Positions 49,685-59,539 are shown, counted from the stretch's first letter. The stretch is DNA of 64,000 nt from Caballeronia megalochromosomata (GCA_001580565.1 LRBF01000105.1:1-64000), one strand, 5' to 3'. Program-made: numbers and translations. The notes: generated from the sequence alone by a model not told the origin.

Positions 49685-50296
49685 ATGCCCAACTTTCTGC
49701 TCTTTCTCGCCGCATCGGTCGCGATTACCGTTGCGCCCGGTCCGGACAATCTGCAAGTGCTCGCGCGTGGCATTTCGCAAGGGCGCCTCGCGGGCGTGGT
49801 CGCGGCGTTGGGCTTCGCCTTCGGCGTGATCTTTCACACGACGCTTGCCGCGCTCGGCATCGCGGCGCTGCTGCGTTCGTCGCCCGTCGCGTTTCAGGCG
49901 GTGAAGCTCGCGGGCGCGGTGTATCTCGTGTGGATTGGCATCAAGGCGTTGCGCAGCCACGGTCTCGCGACCGCGCACGCGCGCCCGAGCCAGCCGCTTT
50001 CGACCGTGTTCCGCCAGAGCGTGATCGGCAACATGCTGAACCCGAAAGTCACGCTGTTCTTCATCGTGTTCCTGCCGCAATTCGTCGATCCGCACGGCGC
50101 GCAAAGCGTGATGCTGCAGATGTTCGAGCTCGGCGGACTGTTCATGCTGCAGACGGTGGTCGTGTTTTCCCTCTTCGGCATCGGCGCGGGGATGATCGGC
50201 GTGTGGCTCAAGCGCCGTCCGCGCGTCGGCGTGTGGCTCGACCGGCTCGCGGGCGCGACGTTCATCGTGCTGGGCATTCGCGTCGCCTTGCGTTGA
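49685..50296 (+). CDS. LysE/RhtB-family amino-acid exporter
   Basis: A 203-aa inner-membrane protein with about six helices. It shows the LysE family start FLLFLAASVAITVAPGPDNLQVLARGISQGRLAGVVAALGFAFG and the motif GNMLNPKVTLFFIVFLPQFVD. Substrate is not predictable from sequence; relatives export homoserine, threonine, lysine or other metabolites. ATG 49685 lies one base after the apt stop, so the two are co-translated. It is intact, unlike the argO-like gene at 24612. Confidence 0.93.
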   Translation: MPNFLLFLAASVAITVAPGPDNLQVLARGISQGRLAGVVAALGFAFGVIFHTTLAALGIAALLRSSPVAFQAVKLAGAVYLVWIGIKALRSHGLATAHARPSQPLSTVFRQSVIGNMLNPKVTLFFIVFLPQFVDPHGAQSVMLQMFELGGLFMLQTVVVFSLFGIGAGMIGVWLKRRPRVGVWLDRLAGATFIVLGIRVALR

Positions 50297-50310
50297 TCGA
50301 GGTTTCCCGC

Positions 50311-51153
50311 ATGACTTTGCCCGCCATCCTTTGCGCGCGCCGCTTCGACGCCGCCGCGCACGCGCCGTTTTTCATCGGTGACGAGCGCGTCGGCTGGATT
50401 CGCCGCACCGACGTCGACGCGCTGCGGCGCTGGCCGGACGTGTTCGAGATCGACGCATCGGTTCGGCTGAATCCGTCCCTCGCCGATGTGAACACGCGCA
50501 GCGCCGCGCTCGGCGCGGTCATCGGCGCGTTGTACGCGGAAGGCAGAATCCCCGGCTGGCGCGACGAAACCTACGCGATCCGCAACGACTTCGACGCGGC
50601 GCCGCTCGCGTTCATCGAGCGTGCGGCGTCGCGCTTCTTCGGCACGATGACCTACGCGGTGCATCTGAACGGCATCGTAAAATATCGGGATAAAGCGCCG
50701 CAGTTGTGGATCGCGCGCCGCAGCGAGACGAAGGCGACCGATCCCGGCATGCTCGACAACGTCGTGGCGGGCGGCATCGGCTGGGGCTTCGAGCTGATGC
50801 CCACGCTCGTGAAGGAGTGCTGGGAAGAGGCGGGCATGAGCGCCGAACTCGCGCAAACCGCCGCGCGCGGCCGCACGTTCCATGTGCTGCAGTCCTTGCC
50901 CGAAGGCACGCAGGCCGAGCAGATCTTCGTCTACGACGTCTTTCTGCCGCCCGATTTCGCGCCGCGCAACCAGGATGGCGAAGTCGGCGAGCATCGCCTT
51001 GCACGCATCGAAGAGGTCGCGCGCTGGATCGAGGAGGGCGAGCTCACCGTCGACGCCAGTCTCGCGACGCTCGATTGCATGCTGCGCCACCAGTGGATCG
51101 ACGAAGACGCGTGCGAGGGCATCGACGCGCTCTTCGATCCGCCGCCGCTCTGA
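50311..51153 (+). CDS. Nudix hydrolase with N-terminal DUF4743 domain
   Basis: A 280-aa protein. The N-terminal DUF4743 domain (about 1-115) includes GDERVGWIRRTDVDALRRWPDVFEI and IPGWRDETYAIRN. The C-terminal Nudix domain (about 120-260) shows TYAVHLNGIVKYRDKAPQLWIARRS, LDNVVAGGIGWGFEL and the Nudix-box helix TLVKECWEEAGM. Related eukaryotic proteins are Nudix diphosphatases acting on thiamine diphosphate derivatives and similar compounds; the substrate here is unknown. It starts 14 bp after the exporter gene and precedes purU. Confidence 0.92.
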   Translation: MTLPAILCARRFDAAAHAPFFIGDERVGWIRRTDVDALRRWPDVFEIDASVRLNPSLADVNTRSAALGAVIGALYAEGRIPGWRDETYAIRNDFDAAPLAFIERAASRFFGTMTYAVHLNGIVKYRDKAPQLWIARRSETKATDPGMLDNVVAGGIGWGFELMPTLVKECWEEAGMSAELAQTAARGRTFHVLQSLPEGTQAEQIFVYDVFLPPDFAPRNQDGEVGEHRLARIEEVARWIEEGELTVDASLATLDCMLRHQWIDEDACEGIDALFDPPPL

Positions 51154-51184
51154 ACACCAAGAATCAAACGAACGAGGACAGGTC

Positions 51185-52054
51185 ATGTCGACCGAACATA
51201 GTTTCTATCTGAAGTTGTCGTGCCCGGACCGGCCGGGAATCGTGCATGCCGTGTCGGGCTTCCTGTTCAACCTCGGCGCCAATATCCTCGACTCCGCGCA
51301 GTTCGGCGACAGCCGCACCGGCGAGTTCTTCATGCGCGTGCATTTTCAGCAGGTCGGCGGCGATCCCGGTCTCGACGCGCTGCGCAAGTCGTTCAGCGAC
51401 CTGGCCGACGAATTCGGCATGCGCTGGGAGCTGCATGACGCATCGGTCAAGCCGCGCGTCGTCATCATGGTGTCGAAGATCGGCCACTGTCTGAACGATC
51501 TGCTGTTCCGCTATCGCACCGGCCAGTTGCAGATCGAGATTCCGGCGATCATCTCCAATCACAAGGATTTCTATCAGCTCGCCGCGAGCTACGACATTCC
51601 GTTCCATCATTTGCCGCTGCTCAAGGCCACGCCGGAAGCGAAGGCCGCGCAGGAAGCGCGCGTGCTGGAGATCGTCGATCAGCACGACACGGATCTCGTC
51701 GTGCTCGCGCGCTACATGCAGATTCTGTCGGCGAACATGTGCGAGAAGCTCGCGGGCCGCGCGATCAACATCCATCACTCGTTCCTGCCGAGCTTCAAGG
51801 GCGCGAAGCCGTACTATCAGGCGTTCGACCGCGGCGTGAAGCTGATCGGCGCGACCGCGCACTACGTCACGTCCGATCTCGACGAAGGCCCGATCATCGA
51901 GCAGGAGGTGGAGCGGGTCGATCACAACATGACGCCGGATCAACTGACGGCGATCGGCCGCGACGTCGAATGCGTGACGCTCGCGCGCGCGGTGAAGTGG
52001 CACGCGGAGCATCGCATTCTGCTGAACGGGCACAAGACGGTCGTGTTCCGTTAA
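51185..52054 (+). CDS. purU: Formyltetrahydrofolate deformylase
   Basis: Hydrolyses 10-formyl-THF to formate and THF, balancing one-carbon pools. The 289-aa product has an N-terminal ACT domain (YLKLSCPDRPGIVHAVSGFLFNLGANILDSAQF) and a formyltransferase-like domain with IPAIISNHKDF, VLARYMQILS, AINIHHSFLPSFKGAKPY (catalytic HH) and the Asp in HYVTSDLDEGPIIEQ. ATG 51185 follows GAGGACAGG. It is the last gene of the apt-LysE-Nudix-purU run and is followed by a strong terminator. Confidence 0.97.
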   Translation: MSTEHSFYLKLSCPDRPGIVHAVSGFLFNLGANILDSAQFGDSRTGEFFMRVHFQQVGGDPGLDALRKSFSDLADEFGMRWELHDASVKPRVVIMVSKIGHCLNDLLFRYRTGQLQIEIPAIISNHKDFYQLAASYDIPFHHLPLLKATPEAKAAQEARVLEIVDQHDTDLVVLARYMQILSANMCEKLAGRAINIHHSFLPSFKGAKPYYQAFDRGVKLIGATAHYVTSDLDEGPIIEQEVERVDHNMTPDQLTAIGRDVECVTLARAVKWHAEHRILLNGHKTVVFR

Positions 52055-52070
52055 TCGTTCTCCGGACGTA

Positions 52071-52100
52071 AAAACGCCCGCAAGACATTGCGGGCGTTTT
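52071..52100. terminator. Bidirectional terminator between purU and the AI-2E-family gene
   Basis: A perfect 13-bp stem, AAAACGCCCGCAA (52071-52083) with TTGCGGGCGTTTT (52088-52100), and loop GACA. The flanking A and T runs make it work for both convergent genes. Confidence 0.92.
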
Positions 52101-52122
52101 CGTTTCTGGCGGCCTGATCGAA

Positions 52123-53214
52123 TCAGACGAGCCGCAGATAAATCAGCTCGCGCTTGATATACGCATAGAAAATCGGCGCGGCGATCACGCCCGGAATGCC
52201 GAATGCGGCTTCCATTGCGAGCATCGCGAGAAGCAGTTCCCACGCGCGCGCCTCGATCTGTCCGCCGATGATTCGCGCATTCAGGAAGTATTCGAGCTTG
52301 TGGATGACGATCAGGAACGCGAGCGACGCGACCGCCGTGCCGAACGACACCGACAGCGAAATCCCGACGATGATCGTATTCGAGATCAGGTTGCCGATCA
52401 CCGGCATCAGCCCGACGATAAAGGTGACGAGCACGAGCGTCTTGGAAAGCGGCAGCCTTTCGTGAAAGATCGGCAGCGCGACCAGTAGATATAACGCGGT
52501 GAACACGGCGTTGATCGCCGAAATCTTGATCTGCGCGAACACGATGCGGCGAAACGCATCGGCGAAGCGCGACACGCGCGCGACGAGCGCCGTGGACAGC
52601 GGCAGGCGATGATGCGACGGCCTCGGCGCGCTGACCGCGATGATCGCGCCGATGATCATGCCGATCACGATATGCCCGAAGCCGCGCGCCATTTCCTTGC
52701 CGCCTTGCTGGAGCATCTCGGCGTGCTTGTGCATCAACTCGGTGGCTTTGTCCTTCATCTGGCCGGCATCGACCGGCAGATAGTTCGCAATCCAGTCCGG
52801 CACGCGCAGGCGCGCGCTCGACGTGATGGTCATCAACTGGTCGAGCAGCTTTTGCAGGCTCGGCACGTCGTGCTCGAAATGCTCGATGGTGGCGACGGTC
52901 GCGCCCGTCAACCCGCCGACGATGATCGCGGAAATCAGCCCGACCGCAATGAGCCGCGCGCCCTTGCTCACCACATGGCGCTCGATGACCGGCGAAATCA
53001 TGTGCACGAGCTGGAACACGAGCATGCCGGCGAGCAGCCCGCCCAGCAGCTTCAGATCGAGCACGAGCCACATCGCGAAGAGCGCGAGGACATAGCTGCC
53101 GATCTCCACCGCGGACAGATTCGGCAAGCTCATGTCGCTCGTCAGCCTGACGTGGCGGGTGGGCAGGTCCCGTACCCGCGCCTCCTCGTTGGCAGCTTCG
53201 TTGCGCTTCGGCAT
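52123..53214 (-). CDS. AI-2E-family (PerM/YdiK-type) membrane protein
   Basis: A 363-aa polytopic inner-membrane protein of the AI-2 exporter-like superfamily, with about eight helices. Segments typical of the family are IGSYVLALFAMWLVLDLKLLGGLLAGMLVFQLVHMISP, GHIVIGMIIGAIIAVSA, ISAINAVFTALYLLVALPIF and FIVGLMPVIGNLISNTIIVGISLS. A long cytoplasmic or periplasmic part lies at about 120-180. Substrate unknown; autoinducer export is not implied. The start at 53214 (MPKRNEAANEE) is chosen because GGAAAGGGA lies 8 nt upstream; the frame extends to 53241. Confidence 0.92.
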   Translation of the reverse strand: MPKRNEAANEEARVRDLPTRHVRLTSDMSLPNLSAVEIGSYVLALFAMWLVLDLKLLGGLLAGMLVFQLVHMISPVIERHVVSKGARLIAVGLISAIIVGGLTGATVATIEHFEHDVPSLQKLLDQLMTITSSARLRVPDWIANYLPVDAGQMKDKATELMHKHAEMLQQGGKEMARGFGHIVIGMIIGAIIAVSAPRPSHHRLPLSTALVARVSRFADAFRRIVFAQIKISAINAVFTALYLLVALPIFHERLPLSKTLVLVTFIVGLMPVIGNLISNTIIVGISLSVSFGTAVASLAFLIVIHKLEYFLNARIIGGQIEARAWELLLAMLAMEAAFGIPGVIAAPIFYAYIKRELIYLRLV

Positions 53215-53311
53215 GACTACGTTCCCTTTCCCCTGCTGCATACGACGGTTATTCGTGCCGCGGCGCGCGGCGCATTCCAGCGGTCCGGCTGGCGGCGCCC
53301 GGCGCCGGCTG

Positions 53312-56185
53312 TCAAGCCGCTGATTTGGCTCGTTGCAACAAGGGTGCCAGGTATCTGCCGGTAAAACTCGCCTTCGATTTCGCGACCTGCTCCGGCGTCC
53401 CCTGCGCGATGATCTGCCCGCCGCCCGCGCCGCCTTCCGGACCGAGATCGATCACCCAGTCGGCGGTTTTGATTACGTCGAGATTATGCTCGATGATGAC
53501 GACCGTGTTGCCCTGATCTCGCAGCCGATGGATCACTTCGAGCAGCAACGCGATATCGTGGAAGTGCAATCCGGTCGTCGGTTCGTCGAGGATATATAGC
53601 GTCCGACCGGTATCGCGCTTGCTCAGTTCCAGCGAAAGCTTGACGCGCTGGGCTTCGCCGCCCGACAGCGTGGTCGCGGACTGGCCGAGCCGGATATAGC
53701 CGAGACCGACATCGAGCAGGGTTCTCAGCTTGCGCGCGACCACCGGCACCGGCTTGAAGAACTCGTGCGCGGCCTCCACGGTCAGGTCCAGCACCTCGCT
53801 GATGTTCTTGCCCTTGTACTGCACTTCGAGCGTCTCGCGGTTGTAGCGCTTGCCGTGGCACACGTCGCAGGGCACGTACACATCGGGCAGAAAGTGCATT
53901 TCCACCTTCAGCACGCCGTCGCCCTGACAGGCTTCGCAGCGTCCGCCCTTCACGTTGAACGAGAAGCGGCCCGGATCGTAACCGCGCTCCTTGGCTGCCG
54001 GCACGCCCGCGAAGAGTTCGCGGATCGGCGTGAAGAGGCCCGTGTAGGTGGCCGGATTCGAGCGCGGCGTGCGGCCGATCGGCGATTGATCGACAGCGAT
54101 CACCTTGTCGAAGTGCTCGAGACCCTCGATCGACTCGTACGGCGCGGGCTCCGTCGCCGAGCCGTACAGATGCTGCGCGACCGCGTGCTGGAGTGTGTCG
54201 TTGATAAGTGTGGACTTGCCCGAGCCGGACACGCCCGTCACGCAGGTCAAAAGTCCGACAGGCAGATCCAGCGTCACGCGCTTCAGATTGTTGCCGTGCG
54301 CCTCGACGATGCGCAGCATGCGCTCGTCCGGCACCGTGCGTTCAGCCGGATAGCTGATCGTGCGCTTGCCGGACAGATACTGGCCGGTGATCGAGTTCGC
54401 GTCTTTCTGCACCTGAACCGGCGTGCCCTGCGCGACGATCACGCCGCCATGCACGCCCGCGCCCGGCCCCATGTCGACAACGTAATCCGCCATGCGGATC
54501 ATGTCCTCGTCGTGCTCCACCACGATCACGGAATTGCCGATATCGCGCAGATGCTTGAGCGTGTTGATGAGCCGGTCGTTGTCCCGCTGATGCAGGCCGA
54601 TGGACGGCTCGTCCAGCACGTACATCACACCGGTGAGCCCGGAGCCGATCTGCGACGCGAGCCGGATGCGCTGCGCCTCGCCGCCGGAGAGCGTTTCCGC
54701 GCTGCGTTCCAGCGACAGATAATCCAGCCCGACGTTGTTCAGAAACGAGAGTCTCGCGACGATTTCCTTGACCACCTTGTCGGCGATTTCGCCCTTTGCG
54801 CCTTCGAGGCGCAGTGTCTGGAAATAGCCGAGCGCATCGCGCAGCGGCCAGCCGCTGATTTCGAAGATGCCGCGCGCCTGATCGTCGGCGCCGACCTTCA
54901 CGAAGCGCGCTTCGCGCCGCAGACGCGTGCCTTCGCACGCCGGGCAGGGCTGATTGTTCTGGTATTTCGCGAGTTCCTCGCGCACGGCGGACGAATCCGT
55001 CTCGCGGTAGCGCCGTTCCAGATTCGGGATGATGCCTTCGAACGCATGCTCGCGAACCGACGCGCGTCCGCGCTCGTTGATGTAGGAGAACGGAATCGCC
55101 TGCTTGCCCGAGCCGTACAGAAGGATCTTGCGCACTTTCTCGGGCAGGTCTTCGAACGGCGCGTCGATCTCGTACTCGTAGAACGCCGCGAGGCTCTGCA
55201 GCATCTGGAAATAAAACTGGTTGCGCCGGTCCCAGCCCTTCACCGCGCCGGCCGCGAGCGACAGCGACGGATGCGCGACCACGCGCTTCGGATCGAAGAA
55301 CGTGATCTGGCCGAGGCCATCGCATTCGGGGCACGCGCCCATCGGATTGTTGAACGAGAACAGGCGCGGCTCGAGTTCCGGCAGCGAGTACGAGCAGATC
55401 GGGCACGCGAATTTCGAGCTGAACAGCTTTTCCTTTTCGGTGTCCATTTCGAGCGCGATCGCGCGGCCGTCGGCGAGACGCAGCGCGGTTTCGAACGATT
55501 CCGCGAGGCGCTGCTTCATGTCCGGCCGAACCTTCAGGCGGTCGATCACGACATCGATCGTGTGCTTGTCGTTCTTCTTGAGCTTCGGCAGCGAATCGAC
55601 TTCGTAGATTTTCGCGACGCCCTCGTTCGCCGTGCCGCCGCCCGAACGAATGCGAAAACGGATGAAACCCTGCGCCTGCATGGCCTCGAACAATTCGACG
55701 TGCTCGCCCTTGCGATCCGCCACCACGGGCGCGAGGATCATCAGCTTGGTTTCCTCGGGCAGCGCGAGCGCGGCATCGACCATTTGCGAGACGCTTTGCG
55801 CCTCCAGCGGAATCAGGTGATCCGGGCAATACGGCGTGCCGACGCGCGCGTACAAAAGACGCAAATAGTCGTGGATTTCCGTCACGGTGCCGACCGTCGA
55901 GCGCGGATTATGCGACGTGGCTTTTTGCTCGATGGAAATGGCGGGCGACAAACCTTCGATCAGATCGACGTCCGGCTTTTCCATCAGCTGCAAGAATTGC
56001 CGCGCATAGGCCGAAAGGCTTTCCACGTAACGGCGCTGACCTTCCGCATACAGGGTGTCGAACGCGAGCGACGACTTGCCCGACCCGGACAGCCCCGTGA
56101 TCACGATCAGCTTGTGGCGCGGCAAGTCGAGATTGACGTTCTTCAGATTGTGGGTGCGAGCCCCACGAATGCGAATTTCTTCCAC
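53312..56185 (-). CDS. uvrA: Excinuclease ABC subunit A
   Basis: DNA damage sensor of nucleotide excision repair. The 957-aa product has two ABC ATPase modules: Walker [23 protein letters not shown] and [17 protein letters not shown], each with a SGGEAQR signature ([15 protein letters not shown] and [15 protein letters not shown]). Two zinc modules are visible, [28 protein letters not shown] and [27 protein letters not shown]. No clear LexA box was found upstream, although the gene is SOS-controlled in many bacteria. Confidence 0.98.
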   Translation of the reverse strand: MEEIRIRGARTHNLKNVNLDLPRHKLIVITGLSGSGKSSLAFDTLYAEGQRRYVESLSAYARQFLQLMEKPDVDLIEGLSPAISIEQKATSHNPRSTVGTVTEIHDYLRLLYARVGTPYCPDHLIPLEAQSVSQMVDAALALPEETKLMILAPVVADRKGEHVELFEAMQAQGFIRFRIRSGGGTANEGVAKIYEVDSLPKLKKNDKHTIDVVIDRLKVRPDMKQRLAESFETALRLADGRAIALEMDTEKEKLFSSKFACPICSYSLPELEPRLFSFNNPMGACPECDGLGQITFFDPKRVVAHPSLSLAAGAVKGWDRRNQFYFQMLQSLAAFYEYEIDAPFEDLPEKVRKILLYGSGKQAIPFSYINERGRASVREHAFEGIIPNLERRYRETDSSAVREELAKYQNNQPCPACEGTRLRREARFVKVGADDQARGIFEISGWPLRDALGYFQTLRLEGAKGEIADKVVKEIVARLSFLNNVGLDYLSLERSAETLSGGEAQRIRLASQIGSGLTGVMYVLDEPSIGLHQRDNDRLINTLKHLRDIGNSVIVVEHDEDMIRMADYVVDMGPGAGVHGGVIVAQGTPVQVQKDANSITGQYLSGKRTISYPAERTVPDERMLRIVEAHGNNLKRVTLDLPVGLLTCVTGVSGSGKSTLINDTLQHAVAQHLYGSATEPAPYESIEGLEHFDKVIAVDQSPIGRTPRSNPATYTGLFTPIRELFAGVPAAKERGYDPGRFSFNVKGGRCEACQGDGVLKVEMHFLPDVYVPCDVCHGKRYNRETLEVQYKGKNISEVLDLTVEAAHEFFKPVPVVARKLRTLLDVGLGYIRLGQSATTLSGGEAQRVKLSLELSKRDTGRTLYILDEPTTGLHFHDIALLLEVIHRLRDQGNTVVIIEHNLDVIKTADWVIDLGPEGGAGGGQIIAQGTPEQVAKSKASFTGRYLAPLLQRAKSAA

Positions 56186-56515
56186 GAGTTTGTTCCGGGG
56201 TTCTTTCGGATGTTTTTGGCGCGCTTTTATCTATCCGGACGGGGCCTGCGGCCGTTGCCGGGCGGAAAGAGAGGGGGCCAAACCTGCTACTATAACGACT
56301 TTTAAAGGGCGCAGCGCCCGAGCCCCCAGGCCGGATGCGCGTCGATCGGCCGGCGCGGGGATTTGCCGGCCCTGTGCTGGACGAGCGCTGGCGCCGCGAG
56401 CGGCGCGCCCGGCCGTGCGTTTCATATAGTGCCGTTTCGAGCAAGAACAAGGCGACCGCGCCTGGCTGCGCCGCAGTCCGGGCCAGATACGACCCTCATC
56501 CTTTTCCCGTTTCTG
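56186..56515. other. Divergent intergenic region between uvrA and the MFS gene
   Basis: 330 bp. A TATAAC-like -10 occurs at about 56292 on the plus strand (gctacTATAACgac) and may belong to the MFS gene. A GGGCGC/GCGCCC hairpin follows at 56308-56322. No LexA-type operator could be recognised, and no ORF in this stretch is credible. Confidence 0.45.
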
Positions 56516-57718
56516 ATGTCCAATCCGTCTGCCACGTCTACACGTCTCTCCAAGCCGGAGTTGCGCGCGACCGTGTCGCTCGCCGCCATCTTCGCGCTGC
56601 GCATGCTGGGTCTTTTCATGATCATGCCGGTGTTTTCGATCTACGCGAAAACGATCCCCGGCGGCGACAACGTCCTGCTCGTCGGCATCGCGCTCGGCGC
56701 CTACGGCGTCACGCAGTCGATGCTCTATATCTTTTACGGCTGGGTCTCCGACAAGTTCGGGCGCAAGCCGGTCATCGCGTTCGGTTTGCTGGTGTTCGCG
56801 CTGGGAAGTTTCGTCGCGGCCGTCGGACATTCCATGGCGTGGATCATCGCCGGGCGCGTGATTCAGGGCATGGGCGCGGTGTCGTCCGCGGTGATCGCCT
56901 TCATCGCGGATCTGACCCACGAGGAGAACCGCACCAAGGCGATGGCGATGGTCGGCGGTAGTATCGGCGTGTCGTTCGCGGTGGCGATCGTCGGCGCGCC
57001 GATCGTGTTTCACTGGGTCGGCATGAGCGGGCTCTTCACGGTGATCGGCGTGCTGTCGATCCTCGCGGTCGGCGTGGTGTTCTGGATCGTGCCGGATCCG
57101 CCGGCGCATCCGGTCCACGTCAAGGCGCCGTTCGCGGAAGTGCTGCACAACGTCGAGCTGCTGCGCCTGAACTTCGGCGTGCTCGTGCTGCACGCCACGC
57201 AGACGGCGCTCTTTCTCGTCGTGCCGCGCATTCTGGAGGAAGGCGGGCTGCCGGTCGCGTCGCACTGGAAGATTTACCTGCCCGTGATGGCGCTCGCTTT
57301 CGTGATGATGGTTCCGGCCATCATCGCCGCCGAGAAACGTGGAAAAATGAAGAGCGTCATGCTGAGTGCGATCGGGCTTATCCTGATCGGCCAGTTGTTA
57401 TTGGGCGCCGCTCCCCATACGCTGTGGTCAGTGGCCGCCATTCTGTTCGTGTACTTTCTCGGCTTCAACGTGCTGGAGGCGTCGCAGCCTTCGCTGGTGT
57501 CGAAACTTGCGCCGGGCACGAGAAAGGGTGCGGCGGCGGGCGTGTACAACACGACGCAGTCGATCGGCCTTGCGCTTGGCGGGGTGATCGGCGGCTGGCT
57601 GCTCAAGCTCGACGGGCCGAGTGCGGTCTTTTTCTCCTGTTCGGCGCTGGTGCTCGCGTGGCTCCTCGTCGCAGCATGGATGAAACCGCCGCCGCGCAGA
57701 ACCGGGCGTGCGGCCTGA
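56516..57718 (+). CDS. MFS transporter, drug-efflux type
   Basis: A 400-aa inner-membrane protein with 12 predicted helices. It has the first-loop MFS motif GWVSDKFGRKPVIAFG (motif A), a helix-4 segment with GRVIQGMGAVSSAVIAFIADLTHEENRTKAMAMVGGSIG (motifs B and C of DHA1-like exporters), and a second-half GVYNTTQSIGLALGGVIGGWL. It resembles the YajR/Bcr-type transporters. Substrate unknown. ATG 56516 is chosen because it precedes the first helix; the frame extends to 56363. It commonly sits beside uvrA and ssb in this family of bacteria. Confidence 0.92.
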   Translation: MSNPSATSTRLSKPELRATVSLAAIFALRMLGLFMIMPVFSIYAKTIPGGDNVLLVGIALGAYGVTQSMLYIFYGWVSDKFGRKPVIAFGLLVFALGSFVAAVGHSMAWIIAGRVIQGMGAVSSAVIAFIADLTHEENRTKAMAMVGGSIGVSFAVAIVGAPIVFHWVGMSGLFTVIGVLSILAVGVVFWIVPDPPAHPVHVKAPFAEVLHNVELLRLNFGVLVLHATQTALFLVVPRILEEGGLPVASHWKIYLPVMALAFVMMVPAIIAAEKRGKMKSVMLSAIGLILIGQLLLGAAPHTLWSVAAILFVYFLGFNVLEASQPSLVSKLAPGTRKGAAAGVYNTTQSIGLALGGVIGGWLLKLDGPSAVFFSCSALVLAWLLVAAWMKPPPRRTGRAA

Positions 57719-57836
57719 GAGAAATTTGAATCATCGAATCAAGCCGGCATGGTGCGGGCGAATTCACGTCTAGAGACGGGATCGATCCAAGTGCGCCATT
57801 CGGCTGACAGTTAGCAAGGTATCTACCGGAGAAATC

Positions 57837-58367
57837 ATGGCATCAGTCAACAAGGTCATTCTCGTGGGCAATCTGGGCGCCGACCCGGAAACCCGCTACC
57901 TCCCGAGCGGCGACGCCGTGGCCAATATCCGTCTCGCGACGACGGACCGCTACAAGGACAAGTCCTCCGGCGAATTCAAGGAACTCACGGAGTGGCATCG
58001 CGTGGCGTTCTTCGGCCGGCTCGCGGAGATCGTGAACGAATATCTGAAGAAGGGCTCGTCGGTGTATATCGAAGGGCGCATCCGCACGCGCAAATGGACC
58101 GACCAGGGGGGCCAGGAACGCTATTCGACGGAAATCGTCGCCGATCAGATGCAGATGCTCGGCGGCCGTGGCGGCGCAGGCGCCGGCGGCGATGACGCGA
58201 GCTTCAGCCGCAGCGCGCCGATGGAGCGTTCTGGCGGCGGCGGTGGCGGCGGACGTGCGCCGGCGGGCGGGCGGCCGAGCGGTGGCGGAGCGGGTGGCGG
58301 TTCGAGCCGCCCGAGCGCCCCGGCGGGCGGCGGCTTCGACGATATGGACGACGATATTCCGTTCTGA
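57837..58367 (+). CDS. ssb: Single-stranded DNA-binding protein
   Basis: Tetrameric SSB for replication, recombination and repair. The 176-aa product has the OB fold ([82 protein letters not shown]) over about residues 1-110. A Gly/Ser/Pro/Ala-rich linker follows, with the conserved acidic tip MDDDIPF that recruits partner proteins. ATG 57837 follows ACCGGAGAAATC. A terminator lies 30 bp downstream. Confidence 0.98.
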   Translation: MASVNKVILVGNLGADPETRYLPSGDAVANIRLATTDRYKDKSSGEFKELTEWHRVAFFGRLAEIVNEYLKKGSSVYIEGRIRTRKWTDQGGQERYSTEIVADQMQMLGGRGGAGAGGDDASFSRSAPMERSGGGGGGGRAPAGGRPSGGGAGGGSSRPSAPAGGGFDDMDDDIPF

Positions 58368-58397
58368 CGCGTTAGAAACAATTCGCGCAGCGAAATG

Positions 58398-58437
58398 ATG
58401 GGCCTCCGGCTTTAATAGCCCGAGGCCCATTTTTTTC
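58398..58437 (+). terminator. Terminator of ssb
   Basis: A 9-bp stem, ATGGGCCTC (58398-58406) with GAGGCCCAT (58422-58430), 15-nt loop, followed by TTTTTTC. Confidence 0.9.
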
Positions 58438-58568
58438 GTTCCTGCAAGGCGTTTTCTGAATTATGGCGTGCCCTCACCCTTTTCCCGCCCGTGCATATTA
58501 ATCTCTCGTTCGGCGGGACGACTGACGCGTCTTGACGTGGAACCGAAAGGGGTCTTCAAGTCTAATCG

Positions 58569-58584
58569 GACTATTCCTATAGTC
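58569..58584. promoter_or_regulatory. Dyad GACTAT-N4-ATAGTC, candidate regulator site
   Basis: A perfect 6-bp inverted repeat separated by TCCT. The size and A/T-rich half-sites fit sites bound by dimers of NarL/LuxR-type regulators. It lies about 235 bp upstream of the first response regulator start. No match to a named box can be claimed. Confidence 0.35.
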
Positions 58585-58675
58585 GGTGATTTATTCACAT
58601 TCTATTTTTGAAGTAATCATTCAAGAGAATAAAGAGCAAGATTTATTTGCTTGTTGTCATTGAATTGGGCATTCA

Positions 58676-58720
58676 TGTCCGAATTTGTTTATTTCGTGTA
58701 AACAAACACAAATTCGGACA
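58676..58720. repeat. 13-bp perfect inverted repeat upstream of the response regulators
   Basis: Arms TGTCCGAATTTGT (58676-58688) and ACAAATTCGGACA (58708-58720) with a 19-bp spacer that is itself partly symmetric (TTTA..TAAA). The right arm ends 96 bp before the TTG start of the first regulator. It could be a double operator, or a hairpin in the mRNA leader; it has no T-run, so it is not a terminator. Confidence 0.75.
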
Positions 58721-58816
58721 AGCCATGCTTATGACGAACGGCTCGGATTAATCCGTCGAACACGGTTGATCCACAAGCAAATTCACCAAGACCAACAACC
58801 TAACCGGGGGCCCCTC

Positions 58817-59464
58817 TTGAAGCTTCGAATAGTATTAGCTGACGATCATCCTTTCGTTCTCCTCGGGATGAAAGCGCTCTTTGCCGCGGATGAAGGAATG
58901 GAAGTCGTGGGAGAGGCGAACAACGCGAGTTCCTTGCTGGCGGAGCTTGCCCTCACGCCGTGCGATGTGCTGGTCACCGACTTCGCCATGCCCGAGCCAG
59001 GCGTCGATGCGCATGACGGCCTGCGTCTCATCCGCAAGGTGCGTCAGGATTTCGCAAACGTCAGCATCGTCGTGCTCACAAGCGTAAGCAACGTCGGGAT
59101 TCTGCGCTCCGTGCTGAACGACGGCGCGATGGGCCTCGTCAATAAGGCCGAGCCGATCGAACTCGTGGCGACGGCCGTGCGGCATGCAAGCGTCGGACGT
59201 CGTTTCGTGAGTGCGTCGTTTGTCTCTGCGCTTGCGGAGTTGGGCTCGGATACGGACTTTTCCACGGAGGTGCCGCGTCTCTCTCCGCGAGAAATCGAAG
59301 TCGTCCGTTTGTTTGCCAAAGGTCATTCAATTTCGGAGATTGCGAAACGGCTCGAGCGCGATGTCCGCACCGTCAGCCGCCAGAAACGAGACGCGATGAA
59401 TAAGCTCGGGGTCAGAAACGATCCTGGATTGTTCGCATTCGTTCGCGCACGTGGATTGGGTTAG
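58817..59464 (+). CDS. NarL/FixJ-type response regulator 1
   Basis: A 215-aa two-domain regulator. The receiver (about 1-120) has the acidic pocket ADDHP, the phospho-acceptor Asp55 in VLVTDFAMPEPG, the Thr in IVVLTSVSN and the Lys in LVNKAEP. The LuxR-type helix-turn-helix (about 150-210) reads LSPREIEVVRLFAKGHSISEIAKRLERDVRTVSRQKRDAMNKLG. The start is TTG 58817, preceded by GGGGG at a suitable distance, giving MKLRIVLADDHPFV; the open frame to 58685 is AT-rich and includes the operator-like repeat. It is the first of three tandem regulators and has no adjacent conventional partner kinase gene upstream. Confidence 0.92.
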   Translation: MKLRIVLADDHPFVLLGMKALFAADEGMEVVGEANNASSLLAELALTPCDVLVTDFAMPEPGVDAHDGLRLIRKVRQDFANVSIVVLTSVSNVGILRSVLNDGAMGLVNKAEPIELVATAVRHASVGRRFVSASFVSALAELGSDTDFSTEVPRLSPREIEVVRLFAKGHSISEIAKRLERDVRTVSRQKRDAMNKLGVRNDPGLFAFVRARGLG

Positions 59465-59539
59465 TTAAGTTGCTTTTTCATTTCGGATGCGTCTTATGTA
59501 TCTAAATGTTTCGGTATCCGATGCTAGTAATTCATTTCA

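Larger units (their letters stand above)
58368..58816. other. Long AT-rich intergenic region upstream of the response-regulator cluster
   Basis: 449 bp. After the ssb terminator, base composition falls sharply: 58560-58730 is mostly A/T, unlike the rest of the window. It holds three dyads: GACTAT/ATAGTC (58569-58584), TTGAA/TTCAA (58608-58624) and TGTCCGAATTTGT/ACAAATTCGGACA (58676-58720). No coding frame is credible. It is probably the control region of the downstream signalling genes; a promoter of the form TTGAAG-N16-TAAAGA at 58608-58635 is only a weak candidate. Confidence 0.6.

Noticed and set aside
57719..57836. LexA (SOS) box upstream of ssb
   Set aside because: No CTGT-N8-ACAG-like dyad is present; the same holds for the region upstream of uvrA.
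58685..58816. N-terminal extension of response regulator 1 to 58685
   Set aside because: The extra 44 codons are AT-rich, overlap the inverted repeat, and do not fit a receiver domain; TTG 58817 gives the normal family length.
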